From: Pseudonocardia sp.
GTDB taxonomy: Bacteria; Actinomycetota; Actinomycetes; Mycobacteriales; Pseudonocardiaceae
Length of the DNA stretch: 56,686 bases
Direction of reading: 5' to 3'
NCBI GenBank assembly: GCA_029263115.1
Contig: JAJCYC010000209.1
Location: 1-56,686 of the forward strand
The position numbers and the translations under genes are program-made. The notes under the pieces are model-generated. The model did no database searches and had not been told where the DNA came from. It was given only the letters and a program-made list of their open reading frames with translations. Position 1 is the stretch's first letter, and every line of letters starts with the position of its first letter. Of this stretch, positions 17,030-28,009 are shown piece by piece.

Positions 17030-17482
17030 CTGGGAGTACGGCTCGACGAGAGCGAGCAGTTGGCGTTCCTGGACGCGGGCACACCGGGATCATCACCACC
17101 CTGCGCCGCGACGGCTGGCCGGTCAGCCTGCCGGTGTGGTTCGCGGTGGTGAACGGCAAGGTCTACCTCTCCACCCCACCGAAGGCGAAGAAGGTGGCCC
17201 GCATCCGGCACGACGGCCGCTGCTCGTTCCTGGTGGAGAGCGGCGAGAAGTGGGTCGACCTGGCCGCCGTGGAGTTCCGGGCCGCGACGGTCATCGTGAC
17301 CGACGAGGCCGAGGCCGAGGCGGCCGCCGCCGCGATCACCGCCAAGTACGACGGCTTCGGCCCGCCGCAGGAGCGGCTGCCCGACGCCACGGAGAACCAC
17401 TACTCGGCACGCACCACCATCCGCCTGGACCCGACCGAGCCCGCGGTCAGCTGGGACAACCAGCGGGTCCGGCTCAAGGGTC
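17030..17482 (+). pseudogene. PPOX-family flavoprotein remnant
   Basis: The reading LDESEQLAFLDAG is followed, after a one-base frame change near 17085, by DGWPVSLPVWFAVVNGKVYL and about 110 further residues of a pyridoxamine-5'-phosphate-oxidase-like (F420 or FMN binding) split barrel. The expected start codon position, six bases after a GGAGG at 17019-17023, reads CTG rather than ATG. At about 17480 the coding signal stops at RVRLKG and TerC-like sequence begins in another frame. One indel, a lost start and a truncated end make this a pseudogene. Confidence 0.7.
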
Positions 17483-17872
17483 TGGTCGGCCCTCTACGTC
17501 GGGAGCGCGATCGTCTTCGGTGTGGTGGTGTGGTTCGCCGGGGGCACCGCCATGGGCGCGGAGTACTTCGCCGGCTACGTGACCGGGAAGGCGCTGTCGG
17601 TCGACAACCTGTTCGTCTTCCTGATCATCATGACCGGCTTCACGGTGCCCCGGGCCGACCAGCAGAAGGTGCTGCTGTTCGGCATCGTCTTCTCGCTGAT
17701 CGCCCGCACCGGCTTCATCGCGCTCGGCGCGGCGCTGATCAACCAGTTCGCCTGGGTGTTCGTCGTGTTCACCGCGACCGCGTTCTCCCTGCTCGCCCTG
17801 CTGCGCCAGGTGCACGACGTGCATGACGACCGGGTCGAGCGCGAGGCCGCCGGACTGCCACTGCGCATGTGA
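17480..17872 (+). pseudogene. TerC-family membrane protein fragment
   Basis: From about 17480 the frame reads WSALYVGSAIVFGVVVWFAG, then GEYFAGYVTGKALSVDNLFVF-like sequence typical of the second and third helices of TerC/Alx metal-resistance proteins, and ends at TGA 17870-17872. The family's first helix, catalytic-looking early acidic residues and the last helices are missing. The last 18 residues (after ALLRQ) do not look like TerC. The fragment is welded to the PPOX remnant, so a deletion or recombination fused two unrelated genes. GTG 17522 could still start a short membrane peptide. Confidence 0.7.
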
Positions 17873-17894
17873 GCCGCAGCGAGCGGAGCGAGCG

Positions 17895-18773
17895 TCAGCG
17901 CCGGGTTCGCAAGCGTGCCCGGAACCGGTGGCGCATCTCGCCGATCCCGGCCACCGAGGTGACGAGCACGTCGCCGGGGCGGAGGGTCCGCCGGGGCTCG
18001 CGGGTCCAGCCGACGCCGGACGGCGTGCCGGTGAAGATCAGATCGCCCGGCAGCAGCGGGACGATCCCCGACAGGAACGCCACGACCTCGGCGATCGGGA
18101 AGATCAGGTCGCTGGTACGGGCCTGCTGCATCCGCCCGTCGGCCAGCGAGCAGGACAGCTCCAGGTCGTTCCGGTCCGGCAGCTCGTCCGGGGTGACCAG
18201 CACCGGCCCGATCGGCGCGAACCCGGCGAAGGACTTGCCGAGGCTGTACTGCTGCGGCTTCGGACCGGACAGCTGCTGTGCCCGGTCGGAGAGGTCCTGG
18301 CCTACCGTGAGCCCCGCGACGTGGTCCCAGGCGTCGGGCGCGGCCACCCGGTGGGCGCGGCGACCGATCACCGCCACCAGTTCGGCCTCGAAGTCGACGG
18401 TGTCCGAGGGCAGCTCGATCTCGGCGTAGGGCCCGGTCACCGATGCGGGGAACTTGGTGAACACGAAGGGCTGGCCGGGCAGGTCCAGGCCGGCCTCGGC
18501 GGCGTGCTCGCGGTAGTTCAGACCTACCGCGAAGACCTGCGGCGGCAGCGGCACCGGTGGGCCGAGGGCAGGCTCGTCGAACGGTTCCAGCCGGGGATCA
18601 GCGGATGCGCGGCCGGCCGGATCGAGCCTAGCCGCCCAGTCGCGGAACTCGTCCCAGCGGGCGAACACCGCCTGCGGGTCGGCGGCGAACCGGCCGTCGC
18701 TGGCCCGCTCCACGTCCAGGGCGCCGGCGCCGACCTGCACCGCGAGCCGGCCGGCGTTGTTGAGCAGTCGCAT
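17895..18773 (-). CDS. Fumarylacetoacetate hydrolase family protein
   Basis: This 292-residue protein has the FAH-family core: VFAVGLNYREHA, then an acidic metal-binding triad (the E in a DTVDFEAELVAVIG segment and a downstream D in VGQDLSDR), KSFAGFAPIGP, and GDLIFTGTPSGVG near the end. The family hydrolyses or decarboxylates dicarbonyl ring-cleavage products with Mg2+ or Mn2+. A strong AGGAGG precedes ATG 18773. As last gene of the hydroxylase-dioxygenase operon it would process the ring-cleavage product; the exact substrate is not evident. Confidence 0.92.
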   Translation of the reverse strand: MRLLNNAGRLAVQVGAGALDVERASDGRFAADPQAVFARWDEFRDWAARLDPAGRASADPRLEPFDEPALGPPVPLPPQVFAVGLNYREHAAEAGLDLPGQPFVFTKFPASVTGPYAEIELPSDTVDFEAELVAVIGRRAHRVAAPDAWDHVAGLTVGQDLSDRAQQLSGPKPQQYSLGKSFAGFAPIGPVLVTPDELPDRNDLELSCSLADGRMQQARTSDLIFPIAEVVAFLSGIVPLLPGDLIFTGTPSGVGWTREPRRTLRPGDVLVTSVAGIGEMRHRFRARLRTRR

Positions 18774-18796
18774 CGTCCTCCTCTCCGGTCGCGCCG

Positions 18797-19474
18797 TCAG
18801 CGGACGGGCGCGAGCGCCTCCTGGGCGATGGCCTCGTTGTCCCGCAGATGCCGGCGCACCCGCTCCTCGACCAGCGCGGGCTCGCGGGTACCGAACGCGG
18901 CCAGCAGCTCGACGTGGGCATGTTCACGGCGACGGTGCTCGTCGCCGCGCTCATCGCGGGCCCCGAACGCCAGCCGGACGTAGCGCTCCGCCGCGTGCCA
19001 GAGGGCGTCCAGCGTGCGCAGGTCCCACCCGGTGGCCGCCGGCGCCAGCAGCCGCAGGTGCAGGTCCCGGTGCGCGTCGTAGATCTCGTCGATCGAGGCC
19101 GTCGGGTTCCCGAACGAGGCGGCCACGGCGGCCAGCTCCGCCAGCTCGGTCCCGGGCAGCAGCCGGCAGGCCCGCCCGGCGATCTCCGGCTCGAGCACCA
19201 GCCGGAGCCGGTAGATCCCGTGCAGGTCGGCCGCGTCCAGCGGGGCCACCCGTGCGCTGGCCCGCCCGGTGCCGGGGATGAACAGTCCCTGGCCCTCCAG
19301 CCGGCGCAACGCCTCCCGTACCGGGATGGTGCTGACCCCCAGCTGACCGGCCAGATCCCGCAGCGAGAGCTCCTGGCCGGGGCGCAGGACCCCGGCCAGG
19401 ATGGAGCGGCGGATCTCGGTGGTGACCTGGTTCACCACTGTGGTGGCGGTGATCCGGCGCAGGGTGTCGGTCAT
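18797..19474 (-). CDS. GntR/FadR-type transcriptional regulator
   Basis: This 225-residue regulator has an N-terminal winged helix (DLAGQLGVSTIPVREALRRL, about residues 41-60) and an all-helical FCD ligand domain with D and two H residues (DAHRDLH region) that would bind a metal and an acid. It overlaps the VOC gene by ATGA, so it is co-transcribed with its presumed targets. The tandem palindromes at 21880-21903 in front of the operon are its likely operators. Confidence 0.9.
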   Translation of the reverse strand: MTDTLRRITATTVVNQVTTEIRRSILAGVLRPGQELSLRDLAGQLGVSTIPVREALRRLEGQGLFIPGTGRASARVAPLDAADLHGIYRLRLVLEPEIAGRACRLLPGTELAELAAVAASFGNPTASIDEIYDAHRDLHLRLLAPAATGWDLRTLDALWHAAERYVRLAFGARDERGDEHRRREHAHVELLAAFGTREPALVEERVRRHLRDNEAIAQEALAPVR

Positions 19475-20043
19475 GCGCCGGAGAGCGCCGCGAGCGGGTC
19501 GGGCAGGTCCGGGCTGGTGGCCACGGCCCAGGCACGCGAACGCAGCTCGTCCGCCGGCGTCCCGCTCCGGTGCGCGTCGAGCATCCGGTCCGGGTCGAAC
19601 CCGACTCCCACCGGATCGGCCGCGTACTCGGGCCCGGTCATGTACGCCGTGGCCTCGTCGGGCGTGGCGAAGTTGTCCACCTGCAGCTCGACGAAGTTGC
19701 CGTCCGGATCGCGGTAGTACAGCGAGGTGGTCACCCCGTGCTGGATCGGCACGTGCGGGACGATGTCGCGCCGCTTCAGCGCGGCGTACCGGTCCAGCAG
19801 CTCCCCCAGGTCCGCGAAGGTGTAGGCCACATGGTGCATGCCGGCGGCCATCGGCGACCTGGGCTCCAGCTGGACAGGTGGGGCGAGAAACGCGATCCGG
19901 TGGTGCTCCTCGTCGAAGGTGACGAAGGACAGCGCGTCGTTCTGGAACACCACGTGGGCGTCCAGCAGCGCGCAGTACCAGTCGACCATCTCGGCACGCC
20001 GGCTGGTCTGCAGCACGACATGGGCGAACTTCGGGGTTGCCAC
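19471..20043 (-). CDS. VOC-family protein, extradiol-dioxygenase-like
   Basis: This 190-residue protein has the vicinal-oxygen-chelate fold: KFAHVVLQT at the N terminus, GMHHVAYTFADL at the second module, and YYRDPDGNFVELQVDNF, with His8, the His pair near 69-70 and Glu near 121 as metal ligands. The sequence is closer to catechol-2,3-dioxygenase-like proteins than to glyoxalase I. The start is GTG 20043 with AGGAGG nearby. Its position between an aromatic hydroxylase and an FAH-family hydrolase supports ring cleavage. Confidence 0.85.
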   Translation of the reverse strand: MATPKFAHVVLQTSRRAEMVDWYCALLDAHVVFQNDALSFVTFDEEHHRIAFLAPPVQLEPRSPMAAGMHHVAYTFADLGELLDRYAALKRRDIVPHVPIQHGVTTSLYYRDPDGNFVELQVDNFATPDEATAYMTGPEYAADPVGVGFDPDRMLDAHRSGTPADELRSRAWAVATSPDLPDPLAALSGA

Positions 20044-20055
20044 GGGATCTCCTCC

Positions 20056-21834
20056 TTATCGGCCCAGTACGGACGCGAGCGCGTCGGTGAGCCTGCCGGT
20101 CGGGTCTCCCGGGTCGACGGCGGACCGGAACGCGACGTGGTTGTCCGGGCGCACCAGCACCGCGCCCGCCTCCGACACCTCACGCAGATCCGCCCAGCGG
20201 CCGTCCGGATCCTGGTAGTCCGCGCTCCCGGCGGCACCGACCTCCACCACCGGGATCTCCACCCCGAGCTTGGCGCCGGCGTCCACCGCGGCGGCCCGCC
20301 ACCGGCCGCCGTCCGACCCGATCAGCAGCACGAACCGCCCCTGGTCACCGACCAGGTCGTGGGTGGACACCGGCCGCCCGTCCGGACCGGCCAGCCAGGC
20401 GTGCGGAAGCCGGTGCCCGGGTCGGGTCGTCGGAACGTAGTGGCCGCCCCGGGGGTCGCGCGCCGGCACAGCCGACCCGTCGGCGAGCAGCGCGCCCTCG
20501 GCGGGGTAGGCATAGCCGAGCTCCACGTCGTGGGCCTGGAACTCCCAGGCCTGCGTCCCGATGCACACCTCGGCCCGGGCACGTAGCGCGGCGCCGATCG
20601 GGGTGTCCGAGAACAGGGCGCGGAAGGCTTCGGTGTTGGCCTCGACCGGGGCGCCCGGGACCAGGCCGATCCCGGCGTCGATCACGAAATGGTTCATGAA
20701 CGCCAGCAGCGCCCAGTCCGCGCCGTGCGTGCTCACCGGGAGGCGTTCGAGCTGGTAGCTGTCCAACAGGGCGTCACCGGCGTGCCCGGCGAGCACCTGT
20801 GCCAGCTTCCAGGCCAGGTTGTGCACGTCCTGGATGCCGGTGTTCAGCCCCAACCCGGTGGTCGGCGGCTGGCGGTGCGCGGCGTCGCCGGCCAGGAAGA
20901 TGTCTCCTATCCGCCATCGCTCGGCCACGATCCGGTCGAGGATCCAGTGGCTGACCTGGTGCACGGTCGGGTCCAGCTCCGGAAGGCGCAGCAGCTCCCG
21001 CAGTCGGGGCACGATGGCGTCGGAGTTGAACCGTTCCGGATCGTCGGGCCGGAATCCGAAGTGCACCACCCACTCCTCGGAGTCGCGACCCCAGGTGGGC
21101 CCCATCTGCACCATCGCGCCCGCGCCCCAGGAGCTCTCGCCCTCCGGGTTGAGGAACCAGGTGATCAGCGACCCGTCGTCCCAGTGCTCCGACAGGTCGG
21201 CCGAGAAGTGGGTGCTGACCATGTCGAGCATGTTCGTCGGGCCGACCATCTCCACCCCCAGCCGCGGACCGAAGGTCTTGCCCCCGTCGGCCGCGATCAG
21301 GTACCGGGCCCGGATCCGGTAGCGGGTGTCGGCGTCCCGGTCGTGCACGGTGGCCACCACTGCGCCGTCGACCTGCTCCCAGTCCAGCACCTCGTGGTGG
21401 TAGCGGATCCGGCCCGGGGCACGCTCCGTCGCCAGCCGACGCAGCAACGGCTCCAGCCGGACCTGCGGGTAGTTGCCAGCTGGTCCGGGGCTGTCCGCCT
21501 CGTAGCGCGCGCGCAGCGAGCCCCCGCCGAACGCTTCCATCTCGAAGATCGTCCTGCGGTCGAGCTCGCCGTCGCCACCCAGCGACGTCTGCCAGCGGAC
21601 CTTGCCGAACTTCTCGATCGGCGCTCCGACGGCGTAGACCGCGTCGGCCACCCCGTGCTGGCGGAAGATCTCCATCGTCCGCTGGTTGAGGTAGTGCGCC
21701 TTGGGCAGGTGCGAGGTAGTGGCGTGCCGCTCCACCAGCAGGTGCTCCACGCCCAGGTCGGACAGGAACAGCGAGGCGGACAAGCCGCACCCGCCGCCGC
21801 CGACGACCAGCACCGGAACGTCCAGGTCCGCCAT
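20056..21834 (-). CDS. FAD-dependent aromatic monooxygenase (PHBH/phenol hydroxylase family)
   Basis: This 592-residue protein has the FAD motif GGGGCGLSAS near residues 12-21, the DG motif AADGGKTFGPRLG near 180, the GD motif GDIFLAGDAAHRQPPTTGLG near 315, and a C-terminal thioredoxin-like extension with VLLIGSDGG. This is the layout of single-component phenol, resorcinol and 3-(3-hydroxyphenyl)propionate hydroxylases, which hydroxylate an aromatic ring with NAD(P)H and O2. It is the first gene of the minus-strand operon; the VOC gene starts 13 bases after its stop. Confidence 0.92.
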   Translation of the reverse strand: MADLDVPVLVVGGGGCGLSASLFLSDLGVEHLLVERHATTSHLPKAHYLNQRTMEIFRQHGVADAVYAVGAPIEKFGKVRWQTSLGGDGELDRRTIFEMEAFGGGSLRARYEADSPGPAGNYPQVRLEPLLRRLATERAPGRIRYHHEVLDWEQVDGAVVATVHDRDADTRYRIRARYLIAADGGKTFGPRLGVEMVGPTNMLDMVSTHFSADLSEHWDDGSLITWFLNPEGESSWGAGAMVQMGPTWGRDSEEWVVHFGFRPDDPERFNSDAIVPRLRELLRLPELDPTVHQVSHWILDRIVAERWRIGDIFLAGDAAHRQPPTTGLGLNTGIQDVHNLAWKLAQVLAGHAGDALLDSYQLERLPVSTHGADWALLAFMNHFVIDAGIGLVPGAPVEANTEAFRALFSDTPIGAALRARAEVCIGTQAWEFQAHDVELGYAYPAEGALLADGSAVPARDPRGGHYVPTTRPGHRLPHAWLAGPDGRPVSTHDLVGDQGRFVLLIGSDGGRWRAAAVDAGAKLGVEIPVVEVGAAGSADYQDPDGRWADLREVSEAGAVLVRPDNHVAFRSAVDPGDPTGRLTDALASVLGR

Positions 21835-21879
21835 GACCGCGCCTCTCTCGTGACGCGGGCCACACTACCTGTCGGTATC

Positions 21880-21903
21880 TGTGATCACAACACTGTGATC
21901 ACA
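21880..21903. promoter_or_regulatory. Tandem palindromic operators TGTGATCACA
   Basis: Two perfect copies of the 10-bp palindrome TGTGATCACA occur at 21880-21889 and 21894-21903, with start points 14 bases apart. They lie 46 bases before the monooxygenase start and just after the end of the next gene. GntR/FadR-type regulators bind palindromes with GT and AC half-sites, so the GntR product of this operon is the likely ligand. Two sites in tandem suggest cooperative binding. Confidence 0.65.
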
Positions 21904-21909
21904 GGCGCA

Positions 21910-22677
21910 TCAGTTGAGGTGCGCGCGCAGCGATCGGGCCGCGGTCTCCAGCTTCTGCGCGATCTCCGGGTGCGCCCCGGGAATCTGGGCCTCGAGGATC
22001 CGTGCGCCCTCCACCCATTTCGCCTGAACGCCCAGCGCCTGCGCCAGCTCCACCTGCTCGGCCATCCCCGCGCCGGGCAGGGCCAACCGCATCCGCAGCA
22101 CCCACTCCGAGCCGGCCGGCCGGCGCAGCGTGCGGAACACCGCCCGCAGGTTCTCCAACATCCGCGCGAGGATCACCCAGGTCGGTGTGGTGTCCAGCAG
22201 GTGCGGACCGAACGGCCCGGTGCCGCCCAACTCGCGGAACTTCGCCTCGCAGTTTGCGAGCGACATCTCGGTGCCCCCGTCGAACACGTCCAGCAGCGCG
22301 TCGCCGCCGGTCGGGCGAACCAGGAAGTGTCCGGGCATGCCGACCCCGTCGATCGGCACCCCGGCGCGGCGCCCTACCTCCATGCACACCACGGCCAGGG
22401 TGATCGGGATGCCCAGCCGGCGGGTCAGCACGTGCGGAAGCAGCGAGTTGCGCGGGTCGAGATAGCTCGCGGTGTTCCCCCGGAAGCGCTCCTCGACGAA
22501 CAGCCGGTGCAACAGGCCGTCCAATCCGGTGACCCCGGCCGCGAGCCGGTCCAGCTCGGCCAACCAGTGCTCGATGTCCACCGTCGGATCGGCGCCGGCG
22601 GCCAGCGCGAGCACCGCACGGTCGAGCGGTGGGTCGGGTTGACCGACCAGCTCGGCGAATCGCCGCACCACGTCCAT
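21910..22677 (-). CDS. SirB1/transglutaminase-like protein
   Basis: This 255-residue protein matches the SirB1-type transglutaminase-like family: an N-terminal helical part, a YLDPRNSLLPHVLTRRLGIP segment, GVGMPGHFLVR with the conserved His, and a C-terminal TPR-like helical half. The usual catalytic Cys of transglutaminases is not obvious, so activity is uncertain. ATG 22677 is chosen; the frame is open further upstream but of poor composition. Confidence 0.8.
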   Translation of the reverse strand: MDVVRRFAELVGQPDPPLDRAVLALAAGADPTVDIEHWLAELDRLAAGVTGLDGLLHRLFVEERFRGNTASYLDPRNSLLPHVLTRRLGIPITLAVVCMEVGRRAGVPIDGVGMPGHFLVRPTGGDALLDVFDGGTEMSLANCEAKFRELGGTGPFGPHLLDTTPTWVILARMLENLRAVFRTLRRPAGSEWVLRMRLALPGAGMAEQVELAQALGVQAKWVEGARILEAQIPGAHPEIAQKLETAARSLRAHLN

Positions 22678-22888
22678 CCACCCATCTTCGCCCCAGGACT
22701 CCCGCGAGCGAAACTGCCGCACGATCGGGTGTGCCCGCAGCCCGGAGGCGCCGATCGGTCCGCTGGCGGACGGTGACCACGGCACCGACCGTCGGCCGCG
22801 CCGAGAGGCCGCATGACCGGACGGTCGATTTGTCGGGGCCACCCGCCCGGCGTTGGCCGCCGGCCGGCAGATGGGTGCCGGGACCGGC

Positions 22889-23629
22889 TCAGCCGCTGAT
22901 CGTCCTGTCCGGCCAGCTCGCCGGCGGCGGGCCGAACGCCCGCTCGGTCGCCCGGATCACGCCGCGGGCGGTGGCCAGGTTGCCCACCGCCCCGATGACC
23001 GCGCCGACCCCCAGCGGCAACGCCCGCCCGATCGCCAGCGCCCCCTGCCGCTGGGCGAAACGCCTCACGAACCAGCGCACCAGGATCTGGTTCAGCGGGC
23101 CGAGCTTGGGCAGCGGCAGCACGTTCGCCAGCTCGTCGGCCCACTGGGTCCTGCGGCCGGTGACCTTCTGCATCAGCTGGGTGCCGCCCTCGCCCAGCAC
23201 GACGGCCAGCACCAGGGCCCGGCGCCGCTCGACGTCCTCCATCCGCACGCCGTGCACCTCGGCGACCGCCAGCGCGTAGAGCACCGAGGCGTCCAGCGCG
23301 GCGACGGCCTCGGCGGCCGCGGCGCCCAGCGACGCGACGGTGCCGATACCGGGGACGAAGGCCGCGCCGCCGGCCGCGGCACCGGTGCCACCGACCGCGA
23401 TCAGGAACTGCCGGTCCAGCCCGGCGATGACCTGGGCCGGGGACAGCTCCGGCTTCTCCTTGCGGACCTTGGCGATGTGCGCGACCACGGCGGGTTGCTG
23501 GACCTCCAGCGCCCGCTCCACCGCCGTCCGCATCAGCCGGCCGCTGATGCCCTTGGACTCGGGTTCGGCGGGCAGGAGGGTGTCCAGGGCGGCGCCGTCG
23601 TCGGCGCGGAACGGGTTGCGCAGGCTCAC
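22889..23629 (-). CDS. EcsC-like membrane-associated protein
   Basis: This 246-residue protein has a glycine/alanine-rich hydrophobic centre (VGGTGAAAGGAAFVPGIGTV), an LDASVLYALAVAEVHG segment, and a second hydrophobic stretch near residue 215. These resemble EcsC family proteins of unknown role. No catalytic motif is visible. It stands in its own unit between a SirB1-like gene and a DUF3040 gene. Confidence 0.6.
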   Translation of the reverse strand: MSLRNPFRADDGAALDTLLPAEPESKGISGRLMRTAVERALEVQQPAVVAHIAKVRKEKPELSPAQVIAGLDRQFLIAVGGTGAAAGGAAFVPGIGTVASLGAAAAEAVAALDASVLYALAVAEVHGVRMEDVERRRALVLAVVLGEGGTQLMQKVTGRRTQWADELANVLPLPKLGPLNQILVRWFVRRFAQRQGALAIGRALPLGVGAVIGAVGNLATARGVIRATERAFGPPPASWPDRTISG

Positions 23630-23674
23630 CGGGCGACCATAGCGAACCGCGCCGGCCGGGGCGCGTGGCGAACC

Positions 23675-24097
23675 TCAGCGACCGGGCCCGCTGGTCCGGG
23701 TAGGCGTCGGCAGGACCGAGCGCACCCGCCCCGAGCGCCGCCGCCCCGGGCTCGACCGGCCCGAACGCAGCCGGCGGACGCGCGATCCCGGCAGCACGGC
23801 GAGCGCGCAGAACAGCAGGATCGCGCTGGCCTGGAGCACCAGCAGCGCGCTGAGCAGAGCGACGATGCCGTCGGCGCGCAACGCCACGACCCAGAGCGCC
23901 ACGGCGGCGGCCACGAGCGCCACGGCGGCGAGTCGACGCACGGTGCGGCGCAGCAGTCCCGCCCGCGCGGGCGGGGTCGGCGACGCGGGTGGGAGCTCCA
24001 ACCGGAACGTCTCGAAGCAGCGGGCGAACCGCTCGTCCTCGGCGCGCAGGTGCTTCGCGATCTCGCACAACGCCCTGCGCTCGGGCTCAGTCAGCAC
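23675..24097 (-). CDS. DUF3040 membrane protein
   Basis: This 140-residue protein begins VLTEPERRALCEIAKHLRAE, typical of actinobacterial DUF3040 proteins (LxExERRxLxEIExxLxxDDPxF), and has two adjacent membrane helices between residues 55 and 105, followed by a basic tail. GTG 24097 is preceded by GGAGAAGG. The function of the family is unknown. Confidence 0.82.
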   Translation of the reverse strand: MLTEPERRALCEIAKHLRAEDERFARCFETFRLELPPASPTPPARAGLLRRTVRRLAAVALVAAAVALWVVALRADGIVALLSALLVLQASAILLFCALAVLPGSRVRRLRSGRSSPGRRRSGRVRSVLPTPTRTSGPGR

Positions 24098-24229
24098 GGC
24101 CTTCTCCGCTCGGTCCCGGCAGTCATCCTCGACTGCCTCACCAGTGATCTCGTCGCGGGCCGGCCCGGCGTTACCTGTCGCCGCTTCGGCGCGCCACTGA
24201 TAACCCGCACATCGACTACGGTCCCCGTC

Positions 24230-25303
24230 ATGGGTAGCGACCAACCATCTGGGGTGAGCCCGGTCCGGGAGGGCGACCAGCTCGACTGGGCCGCCATCGG
24301 CGACTGGCTGCGGGACGCGGTGCCGGAGCTGTCCGGGACGCTGGAGGTCCTGCAGTTCCCGCACGGCCGGGCCAACCTCACCTACCTGATCGAGATGGAG
24401 GGCCGGCGGATGGTGCTGCGCCGCCCGCCGTTCGGCACCATCGCGCCGGGCGCGCACGACATGCGCCGGGAGTTCCGGGTGCTGTCCCGGCTGTGGCGGG
24501 CCTACGACCGGGCGCCGAGGGCCTATGCGTTCACCGACGATCATTCGATCGCCGGCGCGGACTGCTTCGTGATGGAGTTCCGCGACGGGGAGGTCATCCG
24601 CGACCGGCTGCCCGACTCGATGCGCGACTACGACCAGCTCGGCCCGCGGCTGCAGTTCGCCCTCACCGACGCGATGGCAGACCTGCACCTGGTCGACCCT
24701 GCCGCCTGCGACCTGGCCGACCTGGGCAAGCCGGACGGGTTCGTGGCCCGGCAGGTGGCCGGGTGGACCCGCCGCTGGGAACTGGCCGCGCCCGAGGACG
24801 CCGAGCCGCTGATGACCGTGGTCGGCGAGCGGTTGGCCGCGACCATGCCGACCACCCGGGTGCACGGCATCGTGCACAACGACCTCAAGATCGATAACTG
24901 CCAGTTCGACGCGTCCTCCCCGGACCGGGTGAAGTCGGTGTTCGACTGGGACATGGCCACCCTGGGTGATCCGCTGATCGACCTGGGCACGCTGCTGCAG
25001 TACGTGCCCGAGCCGGACGAACCGTTCACCGTCACCGGTGGGGTGCGCTACCCGCCCGAGCTGGTCCTGCCCCGGCGCGCCGAGGTCGCGCGGCGCTACG
25101 CCGACCGCACCGGCTTCGACGTCGCCGATATCACCTGGTACCTGGCGTTCGCCCGCTGGAAGACCGCCACGATCTACCAGCAGCTCGCCAACCGGTCGCT
25201 GCGCGGGGAGAGCCAGGATGCCCGCAACGCCGAGCTGGGCGACGTGGTGCCGACCCTGGCCCGCAGCGCGCAACGGGTACTCGACGAGGCCACGCTCGGC
25301 TGA
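24230..25303 (+). CDS. Phosphotransferase (aminoglycoside phosphotransferase/kinase fold)
   Basis: This 357-residue protein has the APH fold. It has an N-lobe with FPHGRANLTYLIE and RRPPFG near residues 44-75, the catalytic loop HGIVHNDLKIDNCQF near 218-232, and the metal motif FDWDMATLGDPLIDLG near 242-257. It belongs to the subgroup often found beside acyl-CoA dehydrogenases (ACAD10/11-like), which may phosphorylate hydroxyacyl groups. No acyl-CoA gene is adjacent here, so the substrate is unknown. A terminator hairpin follows. Confidence 0.88.
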   Translation: MGSDQPSGVSPVREGDQLDWAAIGDWLRDAVPELSGTLEVLQFPHGRANLTYLIEMEGRRMVLRRPPFGTIAPGAHDMRREFRVLSRLWRAYDRAPRAYAFTDDHSIAGADCFVMEFRDGEVIRDRLPDSMRDYDQLGPRLQFALTDAMADLHLVDPAACDLADLGKPDGFVARQVAGWTRRWELAAPEDAEPLMTVVGERLAATMPTTRVHGIVHNDLKIDNCQFDASSPDRVKSVFDWDMATLGDPLIDLGTLLQYVPEPDEPFTVTGGVRYPPELVLPRRAEVARRYADRTGFDVADITWYLAFARWKTATIYQQLANRSLRGESQDARNAELGDVVPTLARSAQRVLDEATLG

Positions 25304-25311
25304 GACCGCTG

Positions 25312-25349
25312 CTGACCGGGTCGGCGAGCTACCTGGCCGACCCGGTCAG
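25312..25349 (+). terminator. Strong hairpin after the phosphotransferase gene
   Basis: A perfect 14-bp inverted repeat, CTGACCGGGTCGGC (25312-25325) and its complement (25336-25349), encloses a 10-base loop nine bases after the phosphotransferase stop. There is no T tract, which is usual for actinobacterial terminators. It could also end transcripts arriving from the HMA gene on the other strand. Confidence 0.75.
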
Positions 25350-25486
25350 TCTCGCCAGACCCTCGCCGGGCGTGCCGGCCGGCTGATTCTCTGGCCGCTC
25401 TCGATCGGCGAGCAACGCGGAGTCCGAGAGACGTCGGCGGCGAGTGCCGCACAGGCGGGCAGCTTGCGGCACCTTCCCTCGGACGA

Positions 25487-25702
25487 TCAGGACAGGGCGG
25501 GCACCAGCAACCGGTAGCCGGCCATCTCCACGGCCTCGCGCAGCTCGGCGGGGTCGACCGGCTCCTCGGAGACCAGCGTGACCAGGCCGGAGTTGAGGTC
25601 CACCTCGAGTACGGCGGCGCCGAGCTCGGCGATCTCCTCGGTGACCGAACGAATGCAGTGATCGCAGTTCAAACCGGCGACGACGACAGTTTCCAAGAAC
25701 AC
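25487..25702 (-). CDS. Heavy-metal-associated (HMA) domain protein
   Basis: This 71-residue HMA domain (CopZ-like) has the metal-binding loop GLNCDHCIRSVTEEI near residues 9-23 and the usual beta-alpha-beta ending GYRLLVPAL. It would carry Cu(I) or Zn(II) with its C-x2-C pair. The fold is complete from GTG 25702; the open frame upstream to 25909 has out-of-frame composition. No metal ATPase is adjacent. Confidence 0.8.
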   Translation of the reverse strand: MFLETVVVAGLNCDHCIRSVTEEIAELGAAVLEVDLNSGLVTLVSEEPVDPAELREAVEMAGYRLLVPALS

Positions 25703-27463
<1,761 letters not shown>

Positions 27464-28009
27464 CCGCCTCCGCCGCTACGGCGCGGTCCCGCTCCCGGGC
27501 CAGGTCGTGGTTGACCAGCACCAGCTCGATCCCGGCCCGGTGCAGGGCGTCCTCGTCGCGGCGCAGCGCGGCCGAGGCGGCCCGTTGCCGCAGCACGTCC
27601 AGCCACGGCCCCTGCAGGAACTCGATCCGCAGCCGGCGGCGCTCCTCCAGCAGGGCGGCCAGCTCGACCTCCAACCGGCCCCGGCGCATGGTCAGCCACC
27701 CCGGGTCGCCACCCAGCGCCCGCAGCCGCCCGGGGGTGGTCAGCGCGGCGACCAGCACGACCGCCGCGGCCACACCCGCGAGCACCCCGAGCACCGGGGC
27801 GGCGGCGCGCAGCACGCCCATCGGCCGGGACACACCCCCAGCCGGACCGGGCATACCGCCGCCGGGCGGGCCGGGCGTACCGGCACCGGCCGGCACCGTC
27901 GCACCCGGCGTCGCCGCACCCGGGACCACCGGAGCGATCGGCCCGGTCGGAGCAGACGGCCCGGTCGGGCCGGTCGGCCCCGTGGCGGTGGCGGTGCCCA
28001 GCGTCGGAC

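Noticed and set aside
22678-22842. Longer start for the SirB1-like protein
   Set aside because: Composition upstream of ATG 22677 is poor and the family normally begins near this Met.
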